Notes under the pieces: generated by a model | Database searches by the model: none | Seen by the model: the letters and a program-made list of their open reading frames with translations, nothing else | Told to the model about the DNA's origin: nothing | Assembly: GCF_032854445.1 (NCBI RefSeq) | Contig: NC_088298.1 | Coordinates: forward strand, 22,159,295-22,223,294 | From: Liolophura sinensis | Lineage: Eukaryota > Mollusca > Polyplacophora > Chitonida > Chitonidae | Direction of reading: 5' to 3' | Length of the DNA: 64,000 bases | Made by a program: the position numbers and the translations under genes | Part shown: positions 23,551 through 36,300 of the stretch, in pieces | Position numbering within the stretch: the stretch's first letter is position 1 | Layout of the letters: each line of letters begins with the position of its first letter

Positions 23551-23830
23551 CTTTTGTAAAATGCCTAAAAACAGATGACTTTCTTGTTTTGGCCAAACAT
23601 AGTGTGCATGCCAATATATATCCCTACGGTGGAAAATTAGAAAGTTCCCCAAAGCCTCAAGAATATTTTAAAAGCATCGGCGGTTACTTCCCTAACTCGA
23701 ACCCTAGTGCCTCTTACAAAAGCTCACCCAGATAAAACCTTTTTCTAAAAAAAATGCCGCGGACAAAACACCTGGAAAAAAATAGGTGTGCGCTAACGAA
23801 CTGAGCCGCGAAGCCCCCACCCCCATCCCA

Positions 23831-23831
<1 letters not shown>

Positions 23832-23898
<67 letters not shown>
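23832..23898. repeat. (AT)n microsatellite
   Basis: About 33 uninterrupted AT dinucleotides. Able to extrude a cruciform. In the A/B intergenic region. Confidence 0.97.
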
Positions 23899-23900
<2 letters not shown>

Positions 23901-24257
23901 CGTGAAATTATGTCTTTCGCCTAAACTGTTGCTTCAGATTTAAATCATGGCAAACTTTATAAGGGAAGAAATATTTATTGTGATTTGTAGATGGAAAGAT
24001 TTGATAACCCTATATGTATTGGCAACTAAGCACAACACAATGATGCTTGGTCACGGAATAGGCCTACATATAGACCCCCTACTTACGAGTGCTTATAGGA
24101 AATCGAACCGGTCTTCACACACATAGCAAGATGCACATGGATGTGTTCTTAAATTAGGAATATTATAAATATTAAAATACGTCGTCCAATCTCCATGTAA
24201 TTTAATTACAGTTTTCGTTTGTCTGGTGGGGCTTCTGTCTTGGAGCCTGTATATAGG

Positions 24258-24360
24258 CTATATTTATTTATTTATTTGATTGGTGTTTTACGCGGTACTC
24301 AAGAACATTTCACTTATAAGACGGCGGCCAGCATTATGGTGGGTGGAAACCGGGCAGAGG
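24258..24360 (-). mobile_element. SINE tail fragment
   Basis: 'tatttatttatttgattggtgttttacgcggtactcaag' to 'aaaccgggcagagg'. 5' truncated. Confidence 0.75.
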
Positions 24361-24987
24361 ACTATACATATACAAGTGAATATTCTTGAGTATACGGTGG
24401 TTGGCAGGTCTAAATCTAAAAGGGTCTATAGGCCTATATTGGCCATATATAGGCCTATACCGATAAAAGTTTAAATAAATAAATAAATAAACAAGCGGAA
24501 ATTCGCAACATACACCTATATATAGTTGTGCGATATCCCGTGACATGTTTAATTTCGTCAGTTATAGATGACGAGCAATCAGGATGAGCTGGTTAGCCAC
24601 TTAATTCGATTAAAAAAAGATATCCAGTGCTATCAATGTTTTCGAGAAAAAAAAAAAGATTTCTTATGTAAAAATATAATTTCCTCGTAAACATATAATT
24701 TCGTTATAACACTTGATTTTCTTTGTGGAAAATATGACTGTGAATGTGAAAGCAAAAAAAGTTATTTTCTGTGTAAACCGATTAGCTATCTTTATTGATA
24801 AACAGCTTGATAACCCGCCTAACTAGCAAGTATATACAGAAAACAGCCCAAAAGAATGCAAATGAAATAGCATGGAAGGAATAAGCCACTGTAATTACGA
24901 GATGCTAGCAAGTCCATTATTTAATACATGAACTAGATATACATGCTTAACTCTTTTGGAAGATGGAAGGTGTAATGTATATGTATG

Positions 24988-25165
24988 TATGTTCGTGGTT
25001 AAACGTTGTACTTAACAGTTTCATACGACGATGAGGAGTCATAAGATGTGTGTGCATATAGGCCTATAGTGTGTCTTCTGGCAGGGTGAGTACAAGCCGC
25101 CAAGTGCTATAGCTGAAGTGTCATGCCGAAGACACGGCATGAACCCCACCCAGAAATGCCTAACG
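24988..25165 (+). mobile_element. Interspersed family 2 copy, partial
   Basis: 'gttaaacgttgtacttaacag' to 'gtcatgccgaagacacggcatgaaccccaccc'. The end is cut short compared with the copy at 4150. Confidence 0.65.
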
Positions 25166-25254
25166 TGTGAACTAAAAGAAAATGTGTACCATTGGATAAT
25201 GTGCCCCATGGAAGAACACGTCAAGAGAAAAAGGATGGCTGCAATGGGGGTGTT

Positions 25255-25500
25255 TGATTGATTTATTGATTTTTTATTCATTTGATTGGTGTTTTTACGC
25301 TGTACTCAAGAATATTTCACTTCTAAGACAATGGCCAGCATTATTATAGGATGAAAGAGCCCAGGGGAAGTTTGCGGCCATCTGCTGGTCGTTGACAGAC
25401 CTTTTCACGTACGCCCGGAGAGGAAGCCAGCATGAGCTCGACTTGAACTCACAGCGACCGCATTGGTGGGAGGTCCCTTTGTCATTGCGCCGTGCTTGCC
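25255..25500 (-). mobile_element. SINE, near-full copy
   Basis: Tail 'ttgattggtgtttttacgctgtactcaag'; B-box region 'gacttgaactcacagc' on the plus strand; head end degraded near 25490. Confidence 0.78.
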
Positions 25501-26107
25501 CTCTAATTCCCTATGCCACCAAATAATTTGTTTTTCACAAATTACTTGCAGTAAGAAATTGTTCAAAATTATATTAAGAATTTTGTAATTCTTTATTTTA
25601 TGTCGATCAGATAAGGCTCTTTCACGTGGCCTTGTTTTACAGTGACAAAACGTCGTCAAAGATCGAGTTCATGGCTGTGATGGCTGTCAAGTCAGGGCCC
25701 CAACGCGGAACTCCGTTGTTAAAGTGTTTACACTTTCAATCACGACTCGTAATGACCTCACACTGACATTAAATTTTTAATATTTTTTTTTCCAGTTTTC
25801 GACTCCGTACTGTTTAAGACCCCACTTGGCAGGGCATTTAACACTCGTCCGTAAGGCAATGTACTCAGGGTCGCGGAGCTTCCTGGGCTTAGACGGCCCT
25901 TGAACCATCTCCTATTCTGCAGGAATAGAATTTTAAATTGCATTTAAATTCATGTCAGATCAACGGAAAACTTGAAATTACTATCGCTCAGGCCTCCAGT
26001 GAGCCATACGAGTTCAGTAAATGCAATGCCTCTCCGCTTTACATTCATATATCTAGGTCCGTATTTTTGTTCAACCACGAAGATAGAAAAAAAGTGCAAG
26101 ACGTGAA

Positions 26108-26194
26108 ATCCCGTCCGTACGCTACCGACCTAAGTTCGAGCGTTTCCGCCCACCGGAAACTACCGAGCTTAGGTCAGCGGCGTTTGGACGGGAT
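26108..26194. repeat. Imperfect palindrome with about 40-bp arms
   Basis: Left arm 'atcccgtccgtacgctaccg' + 'acctaag...gtttccg' pairs with the right arm 'cggaaac...cttaggt...ggacgggat' around a loop of a few bases. A handful of mismatches. Confidence 0.8.
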
Positions 26195-26210
26195 CAGTGA
26201 GACACAACCA

Positions 26211-26340
26211 GGGACCGGTTTCATGAAGCTTACTTAGCGTTAAGTTGCCCTTAGCTAAGTACACTTTATATCTCTACAACATATGTCTTCATGGTAGTTA
26301 ACGGCAAACTTAGCTAAGTGAGCTTCAAGAAACCGGTCCC
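26211..26340. mobile_element. Palindromic MITE-like element
   Basis: 130 bp with long terminal inverted repeats: starts 'gggaccggtttcatgaagct' and ends with the complement of 'gggaccggtttcttgaagct'. No ORF. I could not define a target-site duplication. Confidence 0.75.
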
Positions 26341-26786
26341 AGAGCCTTATGCAACTAGACGATATCATTATGTCGCCGTACAGTCATGCCAGTTACACAA
26401 GAAACGTCGTCAGCATCATGGCATGCTGTTGACCGCGCACCTGCTTACGAGGGCAACAGAAAAATGAATTCCTACTGTAAAACTAATAAAATATGCCACA
26501 CATATATTGTTTAGCGGATGCTCTAGCTATTGGTCATAAACTAGCTTGCCGCATGCAACAATTTCAGGTCATTTACCAAACTCAGCTGTCTCAGAATACC
26601 TTTTAAATACCGGTACGTATGAGAATGTGTGCGTTTTTAGTATAGTCCATAGTCACGATGGAACGATATTTTTGATAAAAAATAAAAAAATCATGCAACC
26701 AACCACACAATGAATTGATAAAAAAAAAAAGTAGCCACAAAGAAATATTTACTATTTTAAATAATCAGTAAATTTTAAATAATCAT

Positions 26787-26826
26787 TTTCGAGATTGCTA
26801 TGCATGTATGCATAGCAATCTCGAAA
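26787..26826. repeat. Perfect 19-bp-arm hairpin
   Basis: TTTCGAGATTGCTATGCAT, then GT, then the exact complement of the arm. 40 bp in total, about 475 bp upstream of the gene B start codon. Confidence 0.95.
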
Positions 26827-27299
26827 CAGCCAGTATTTGTTTTCTGTTGAAAACCATCTGTTTCTCTCTCACTGGACACTCCGGGCACTGTGGTAACCAC
26901 ATGTGGAGTTGGCCTTAGGTTCCATCAGCGCAATTAAGTATTTGCTGCATTGTTGAAAGTTCACATTTACAGTTTGAATTCATCTGCTCATACATTATGT
27001 GCTTACACTGCCGGGTAATTTCCCAACACAAACCAGATAACGTGCACTATCGTGCAATGACGACGACCAAACATTAATCCGTGTGATGTCAGACGCCAAC
27101 ATTGTAGCCCAGCCTAGTAGGACATGCGCAGTTTGGATTTAGGTCACTAGCGTACATACGGATTTCACATCTTGCGAAGAAAAAAAAAACAAGTAGTGTC
27201 GTTGTTGTTATTAATGGGGCAGGAGATTGTCAAATATACAAATTCCGAGTAGTGGCGATTGGAAGGGCAGTTCATCTGAGGCGGTAAAAGACAACCAGA

Positions 27300-27364
27300 A
27301 TGACGGATTACAGGCAGATTTCAAGATATATTTTCGTTGTTGTCGCCATTCTATTTGTTTATTG
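27300..27364 (+). CDS. Gene B exon 1: signal peptide, donor phase conflict
   Basis: MTDYRQISRYIFVVVAILFV; strong match to gene A. The donor TTG|GTTAGT leaves phase 2, while exon 2 needs phase 1: relative to gene A there is one extra T in the last codons. A weak alternative donor (T|GTGTGA, exon end 27372) would restore the frame. Confidence 0.75.
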
Positions 27365-30300
27365 GTTAGTATGTGTGACTGAGATGTTTGGTCGTGACAG
27401 TTGAAAATCAAGAACAAGGTTACATACATTGTATCGCCTACATTGTACAAGTGTAAATTATGACAGTTTACCTGTAACCAAGATGCACGTGAATGCAGAC
27501 AGACTTTTATACAATGACAACTGATTGAGGCTAGCGTACACATGTGGTAATATGATAAAGGTAGCTTTGCAGGGATACATAATAGAAATGATAGAAACTG
27601 ATTGGCTAACACTCGAGATATAGGAATCAAGATTGTCTGGGTTAAAACTGGTACTAAAACAATAAGCCCAATCGGCATTTCAGCGGTCTGGCAAGTTCAC
27701 GCATGTATCAGCGAGACAGGTGGACACTCTCACAAACTACCGCAGCTAAAAAGACTTGATTTTACGTTAGGTGCCAACAGCGCCATCAAGTCGACAGAGA
27801 GATGTGTACTCAGTCTAGCAACTACCATAACATAATGTCCATTGTCCACATTAGTTTGCAAGAACTTCTACCTGTCTCAGAAAGCTCTGAAACGCCGATT
27901 GGGCTTACTATATATTAGTTCCATGTCAAATTTAGTCCTAGGTGGGTAAATCAAATCCTCTTTTATACTGAGCTGGTGGAGTATCATAGCCGCAGGGGCA
28001 ACCAGTGATAAACCATACACCGTTTTACACCATGTCCGATTAGTCCCTTTCTAATCCCCAGCAGTCCAAAACAGGTGTCATTTGTTGCTCGTACCTCTCA
28101 TCTCGCCCGCACACGCAACAGGTCTAGTATATTCCACAAGGTGATGATACACCAACCCCATAGGACTGAGAGGCTAGAGCAAGGAAACATGATTGGTTGA
28201 TCTGGCGGCAGCATAATGTAACTGGGTAGGGTGTCATACCTGAAACCTATTGGACTACTGACTTACCTTAAATGACCATAAAATTCGCACAACAAAAATG
28301 CATTTATTAGAGGCAAATAAATGTCACAAAATATAGTTTTTGGGTGCTCAAACTTACAGTTTTCCAGTGAAATATCATCCCACATTCCAAGCAAACCTCC
28401 AAACACTGTTTTAAATTCAACAGAACTCTCAGAATCAGGAAAAATGGGCAAGCTAGTCATGTTTGGAATGGTCATTTAAAGTAACTTTGGACCAAAAGAG
28501 TGTAACTTTTCATATGACCTTTCATGGTATGGACTCTCTGTAATTCATGATATAGCCTTTGCTTCCTACTTAATAAGAAGAGGGCCTCCGTGGCCTCCCT
28601 GGTTATCATGCCAACGTGATGCAATAACCCAGGAGCCTCTCACTAATGCCATCGCTGTGAGTTTGTCCAGCTAATGCTGTCTCCACCTTTATGTGGGAAG
28701 GCCTGCCAATAACCTGCTGATGATCATGAGTTTTGCGTGCGCTCTGCCTGGTATCGTCCCACCATAATGCTGGCCTTTAAATATATTTGAGTACGGCATA
28801 AAACACCAATCCTGTAAATAAATAAATCCTGCTTAAGGTCAAAATTAAAAAGTTGTTTGTTTCAGATAACAAGCTGACTTTGTAAATTTTAATAGGTAAA
28901 TGTAGGTGAAAATAGTTTTATTTTATTCTACATTGTATTTGGTTTTTTTTCAAAGAATGATTTCTTGTGGTCTTTAATACATATACATGTGAAAATTGTT
29001 CCTAGAGACAATGTACTAATGCATTTCCCTCTGTATACCTGATCTTGTCTTCCAATTAATTTGGAGGTTAATTACATACAGATTTACATTTCAGATTTGT
29101 TGAATGGTATCACAGCCAACTTCTGCCAGCTTTCATGGAAAATACGAAAAAAGTTTTATAGTAAAACATACAAAAAAAGGTTTAGGTATAGTAGTTTTTC
29201 TGTAAACTTGGTAAAGTAACTCCCTATATACATGTATATGAGTGTTCTTCAGGTTTTGAGGTGACAACAGCTCGAGGTGGGCGTGGTGGAGGTGGGCGTG
29301 GCGGACGCGGAGGGTACAGAAGCTACCGAGGAAGGTACAGTGGAAGCTATAGAGGTAGTCGATCCTCTGGCTCTGCGTGGAAAACAGCTCTTATCGCAGG
29401 AACGGTTTACTATGGCAGTCGGAGATATATGACTAGGAGGCGTTACTACAACAACCAGGGTGAGTTTCATATACAGTGTCGGGGGACAATAATCCAGAAC
29501 CATTTCTGCGTGTGTTGGTGGATGAGTAACTGGAAGAGTATAGATCTCAGTCTGTATTTCTGTATTGGAGAAACAACTCAGAACAGTTGATTCTTTAAAA
29601 AAAGAATTGACAAGTAAGCTTCTTTGCACTATAATCTGACTATTTTCACATGTACCGGACCTTTTGTCACAATGTGGATGAGAGAGGTTTTTGTGTTTGA
29701 TACATGGACAATGGTGTCATAAAATGCAGTGTTCTTTCTGGTTTCATCAGGGTTTGGTCCAGTTTCCCCGTGGTTGTGTCATTTCATCAGTGTCATTTCA
29801 CCCTGATTGGTTTCATCAGGGTTCTGTCTGGTTTCCCAAGGTTCTGTTTGATTTCTTCAGTGTTTTGACTAGTTTCTTCAGTGCTCTGATTGGTTTCTTC
29901 AGTGCTCTGATTGGTTTCATCACGGTTCTGTCTGGTTTCCCAAGGTTCTGTTTGGTTTCTTCATTTTTTCCAGTTTCTGCTGTGTTTTGACTTGTTTCAT
30001 CAGGATTCTCCCTGGTTTCATCATTGTCATATGACTGAAAAATTATTAAGTGCGACATTAAACCCCAAGCACTCATTCACTCACTGGTTTCATCAGGGTT
30101 CAGTCCAGTTTCCCTGGAGTTTTGTCGGGTCTCATCAGTGTTCTGACTGGTTTCTTCAGGGTTCTGTCCAATTTCCTCAGTGTTCTGATTGGTTTCATCA
30201 GGGCTATGTTCAGTTTCCCTATAGTTCTGTTCAGTTTCTTCAGTGTTATGGCCAGTTTACTTATTTATTTATTTATTTGATTGGTATTTTACGCCATTCT

Positions 30301-33300
30301 CAAGAATATTTCACTTACAAGACGGCAGCAAGCATTATGGCGGGTGGGAACCGGGCACAGCCCAGGGAAAACCTGCAACTATCCGCAGGTTGCTGGCAAG
30401 TTTCTTCAGTGTTCTGACTGGTTCCATCAGGATTCTGTCTGGTTTCCCCAGTGTTCTCACTGGTTTCATCTGGGTCCAGTAGAGTTTTTTCATGGTTCTG
30501 TCTAGTTTCTTCAGTGTTGTCACTGGTTAAATCATGGTTCTGTCCAGTTTTCTCAGATTCCTGTCTTGTTTCCTCAGGGTTCTGTCCAGTTTCCGCCACC
30601 CAAAAAGTTGACGGCTGGACATATAAAGTATACAAAGCGATATACTTGTATTCTCGAAAATGGCTTCGAACAGCAATGAGAAACTCACAAAACCCTCTTC
30701 CAGCTCGTAACAAGACGGTCCAAAGCTATGAACTCTTTCCTGTTGCTTTTTCCTTTGTTAGCTCACAGTTGTCGGTGTATGTGTGCACATAAAATGCCTA
30801 TGAAGTACACACACACTGCAACATGACAGACGAAAATGATGCGTTCTACTGTGATTTGGACCTTTTCTGTATCTTGTCCTTGAGTCTCCCATTAAATAAA
30901 CACTAATTTTTAAAATTAACAGTCTCTTCTTTTATTTCAAACTTTTACATGTTTTTTTTTTTTTTTTTTTGTTTTGGTTTTCAGCCCCGCAAATCTGTGA
31001 GAACCGACAAATGACTGGGAATGACTTTTACGGAAAATTTGTCTGTCCTATGGCGGAGCAGCCTGATGACTATGATTATTGTTGCGGAGAAAGGGGTTAT
31101 CAAAGATGCTGTAGATTTACTGATGAGTAAGTGTAAACAGTGCTGCAGTCACTTCATCTCGCGAGACATGGGATCAAACCTGGGTCTGGTCATACTAAAG
31201 ACCTGTTGATGCTGCCTAGCTTGGAGCTAAGCAGTGAGAGGTTAGAGCGGTTAGAAAACAGGACAAGTTGGCCAGGTGTTAGTATAATGTGTCTGGGAAC
31301 GTGTCATATACATCTGCCAAAGTTCAAAGTTCACCAACCTTTCAGTGACTCGTGTTGCCAGATTATAGTGCTCTTCATTGATACTTTATGTATACGTGTA
31401 CTGTCTGAATTATTGTCCATGCCATGGAGATAATGAACAAGTAGACATGGCAGATGGTAAACTTGTACGCTCTTCAGAAGGTATCATTAGGCTTCTGTCA
31501 ATATGTCACATATTTCTGTTTATTTCAGTAAAGGCAGAGTTCTTGGCCTTGTTATTGGAATCCTGTGTTTCTTCGCAGTAGTGGGTCTAATAATATTCTG
31601 CTTGTGTAAACGTCAGAAGAAGTTAAGTAAGAAGTCAGAAGACTCAATCAAAAGTAAGTACATTTCTGCATTGTTTTCTGCAATACCTAGGGTAAACTAC
31701 AGACTTCTTTGCTAATGCCATCCAGGCCAAGCTTTGTATTTACTAGAGATGTCCTAGTAGCTTGACCCTTGCCGGCCATGGGTTCGCCTGTTGTGTGACT
31801 CTGGAATGGTGATGGACTGGTCGTAGACAGTTAACAACGGACTGGACACGGTATCAACAATGTATCGGTACACTGGAACTGTGTACTCAGCAGATGAACC
31901 TGTAGTTTGTGGAGTGCTAGAACCCAGTTCAAGGGTGTTATTGGAATGCTAGAAGCAAGCTTAAGGTGTGTTAGTGGAATGGTGGAAGCAAGCTTACTGT
32001 GTGTAGTGGAATGCTAGAAGCAAGCTTAATGTGTGTTAGTGGAATGTCAGAAGCAACTTAAGGTGTGTTAGTGGAATGTCAGAGGCAACTTAAGGTGTGT
32101 TAGTGGAATGTCAGAAGTCAGCTTAATGTGTGTTATGGAATGTCAGCAGCCAAAGGTGTGATAGTGGAATTGTAGAAATCAGGACAGGGTGTTTTATTTC
32201 ATTGTCAGAAGCCAGTTCAAGGTGTGTTATTGGAATGTCAGAAACCAGCTCAAGGTGTGATAGTGGAATTCTAGGAGCCATCCCAAGGTGTGATAGTGGA
32301 ATTCTAGGAGCCATCCCAAGGTGTGGTAGTGGAATGCTAGAAACCAGCTTAAGGACTGTCATTGGAATATGAGAAGCCAGTTCAAGGTGTGTTATTGCAA
32401 TGCCTGAAGCCAGCTCAAGGTGTGTCATGGAATGACAGAAACCAGCTCAAGGTGTGTTATGGAATGACAGAAGCCAGCTCAAGGTGTGTCATGGAATGAC
32501 AGAAGCCAGCTCAAGGTGTGTCATGGAATGTCAGAAGCCAGCTCAGGGTGTGTCATGGAATGACAGAAGCCAGCTCAAGGTGTGTCATGGAATGTCAGAA
32601 GCCAGCTCAAGGTGTGTCATGGAATGTCAGAAGCCAGCTCAAGGTGTGTCATGGAATGACAGAAGCCAGCTCAAGGTGTGTCATGGAATATCAGAAGCCA
32701 ACTCAAGGTGTGTCATGGAATGACAGAAGCCAGCTCAAGGTGTGTCATGGAATGTCAGAAGCCAGCTCAAGGTGTGTTAGTGGAATGCCAGAGGCCAGCT
32801 TAAGGTGTGTTAGTGGAATGCTAGAGGCCAGCACAAGGTATGTTAGTGGAATGCCAGAGGCCAGCTTAAGGTGTGTAAGGGGACTGCCAGATGCCTGTTC
32901 CAGGTGTGGTAGTGGAATGACAGAAGCCAGTTCAAGGTGTGTTAGTGGAATGACAGAAGCCAGTTCAAGGTGTGTTAGTGGAATGCCAGAGCCCAGCTCA
33001 AGGTGTGTTAGTGGAATGCCAGAGGCCAGCACAAGGTATGTTAGTGGAATGCCAGAGGCCAACTCAAGGTGTGTCATGGAATGACAGAGGCCAGCACAAG
33101 TTATGTTAGTGGAATGCCAGAGGCCAGCTCAAGGTGTGTAAGGGGACTGCCAGATGCCTGTTCCAGGTGTGGTAGTGGAATGACAGAAGCCAGTTCAAGG
33201 TGTGTTATGGAATGCCAGAAGCCAGCTCAAATTACATTATTGGAATGCCAGAGGCCAGCTCAAGGTGTGTTAGTGGAATGCCAGAGGCCAGCACAAGGTA

Positions 33301-36300
33301 TGTTAGTGGAATGCCAGAGGCCAGTTCAAGGTGTGTAAGGGGACTGCCAGAAGCCTCTTCCAGTTGTGGTAGTGGAATGACAGAAGCCAGTTCAGGGTAT
33401 GTTATTGGAATGCCAGAGGCCAACACAAGGTATGTTAGTGGAATGCCAGAGGCCAGCTCAAGGTGTGTAAGGGGACTGCCAGATGCCTGTTCAAGGTGTG
33501 GTAGTGGAATGACAGAAGCCAGTTCAAGGTGTGTCATGGAATGACAGAGGCCAGCACAAGTTATGTTAGTGGAATGCCAGAGGCCAGCTCAAGGTGTATA
33601 TGGGGACTGCCAGATGCCTGTTCCAGGTGTGGTAGAGGAATGACAGAAGCCAGTTCAAGGTGTGTTATGGAATGCCAGAAGCCAGTTCAAGATACGTTAT
33701 TGGAATGCCAGAGGCCAGCTCAAGGTGTGTTAGTGGAATGCCAGAGGCCAGCACAAGGTATGTTAGTGGAATGCCAGAGGCCAGCAAAAGGTATGTTAGT
33801 GGAATGCCAATGGCCAGCTCAAGGTGTGTAAGGGGACTGCCAGAAGCCTGTTCCAGATGTGGTAGTGGAATGCCAGAAGCCTGTTCCAGGTGTGGTAGTG
33901 GAATGACAGAAGCCAGTTCAAGGTGTGTTATGGAATGCCAGAAGCCAGTTCAAGATACGTTATTGGAATGCCAGAGGCCAGCTCAAGGTGTGTTAGTGGA
34001 ATGCCAGAGGCCAGCACAAGGTATGTTAGTGGAATGCCAGAGGCCAGCTCAAGGTGTGTAAGGGGATTGCCAGAAGCCTGTTCCAGGTGTGGTAGTGGAA
34101 TGACAGAAGCCAGTTCAAGGTGTGTTATGGAATGCCAGAAGCCAGTTCAAGATACGTTATTGGAATGCCAGAGGCCAGCTCAAGGTGTGTTAGTGGAATG
34201 CCAGAGGCCAGCAGAAGGTGTGTTAGTGGAATGCCAGAGGCCAGCCCAGGGTGTGTAAGGGGACTGCCGGATGCGTGTTCCAGGTGTGTTAGTGGAATGC
34301 CAGAGGCCAGCACAAGGTATGTTAGTGGAATGCCAGAGGCCAGCCCAGGGTGTGTAAGGGGACTGCCAGAAGCCTGTTCCAGGTGTGGTAGTGGAATGAC
34401 AGAAGCCTGTTCCAGGTGTGGCAGTGGAATGACAGAAGCCAGTTCAGGGTACGTTCGTGGCTTGCCAGAAGCCAGTTCAAGGTGTGTTAGTTGATTGCAA
34501 GAAGCTGGCTCAAGATGTGTTTATTAGGGGAAAATTTAACAGAAGCAGGCTTAAGGTGGAGGCAAATGCCATGGGATTGTCTGCATGGTTGTTTATTACT
34601 GAAAATGATTATTGCCCGTTATTGTTGGATATGATGATGATGTTGGGCTAATGGCCAGGCTATTAAATATTTGCCTGCTGGTATTGCCAGAACATGGATT
34701 CCTGTCATATCATACCTGGAACAACAGCCCATGCATGTCAGAACATAATCCTTGCATAATCCTTGCATGAAGGAACTTTTCCCGGTTTCTTGTTTCCTTG
34801 GTAGCAATTTAACACTACATGTATCATTTTGTAATATGATTTTATAAAAACGGCTTTATTTTTTTCTTGTTAATGAAATGTGTTTTTGTTATATAATTTT
34901 TTTCATTTTGTTATCACACCTTGCATTTTATTTAATAACATTATGCACCTACAGATATTGTAACTTTCATGATTGGTGCATACCATATTTCATCTAAAAT
35001 TTAGCATCTTTTGACCTATTTTGCTCGATGCTGACTAATGTAACCTTTTAATGACGCTTTAGAGATTTTATTTTTAGAAGTTCCTATCGAAAAAAGTGTT
35101 GGCATTAAAAGTATCATTTCAACACCTTTATCTACTTCTGAAAGTGCGCTTTTATACATGAACATGCCCAGCTTTGGCTGAAATGCAGTAATTTCAGAAA
35201 ACCACTACGCCATGACTGAGTTTTCCTTTTCTGATCAGGGCATACTTGGAGTGATCGTGCCGCGTCCGCACCTCACACACAAATCCCATTAAAAGGTAAA
35301 TCTTTTTGTCACCCTTTCAAGTCATAAAAACCCTAACTGACCTAAACTTTGTCCGTGACTAAGTCGCTCATTTGTCCAGATTTTCTTGGGGTTTTATTGA
35401 TTTTAGAAAGGCGCTTTGAGAGGTGTTTGGAAGGTAGGATGATATTCTGCTGGGAAAGTGTAAATTTTAGCTCCAGAAATAATATCTCATGACATTTATT
35501 TGCCTCCAAAGATGCTCTGTAGTCAAATTTTTAGATAATTTTATATAGGTAATTAAATCAAAAGTACAGGTATAAAGAGAGGCTAATGCAATCTGTGAAG
35601 TACTCATTCATTCAACAACATTGTCCCCAGCCTGTATATAATATTGGCCTATTTACTTGTGGCATTGAAATGCCAATGTTGGTCCTTGGAAAAATCACAT
35701 ACATAACTCTAAATGTTGCAGAGAAGTTTGCCTGGAATGCCTATTTTTAGTGTGAACTGTGTCAGTTTTAACTTCCACGTCTGGAGAACTGGGCTGTGCT
35801 AATTCCGCTAAATCGGCAAATTGGCATACTGTGTTTATTCAAGCATATTCTGAAGGCATTATTCTGTGTAGATTAATAAAATTATACTTGTTGCAAAGCC
35901 CTGAAACTGGCCAATCATACCAATGTAGTTTTGTCTTCAAAATCAGATAAAAAATGAGCATAAAATGCACTGAAAATTGCTCTTTCATATTTGGAAAGGT
36001 TGAGGAATTGGGTTACTTCTCTCTGTACCTCTCTGTACCTCTTACAACATGCCTATGCACTTGGTCATGTACCTCTTACAACATGCCTATGCACTTGTTC
36101 ATGTACCTCTTACAACATGCCTATGCACTTGTTCATGTACCTCTTACAACATGCCTATGTACATGTTCATGTACCTCTTACAACATGCCTATGCACTTGG
36201 TCATGTACCTCTTACAACATGCCTATGCACTTGGTCATGTGCCTCTTACAACATGCCTATGTACTTGTTCATGTACCTCTTACAACATACCTATGCACTT

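Larger units (their letters stand above)
22789..27299. other. Divergent intergenic region between genes A and B
   Basis: Must contain both promoters. The 15 or so bases before each start are alike (GTAAA(A)GACAACCARA then ATG). No clear TATA box for either gene. Contains homopolymer and dinucleotide tracts at 23294-23898, SINEs, a MITE and two hairpins, listed separately. Confidence 0.6.

Noticed and set aside
27211-27678. 155-codon minus-strand ORF opposite gene B exon 1
   Set aside because: Antisense shadow of the signal-peptide exon; hydrophobic look comes from the complementary strand and AT content.
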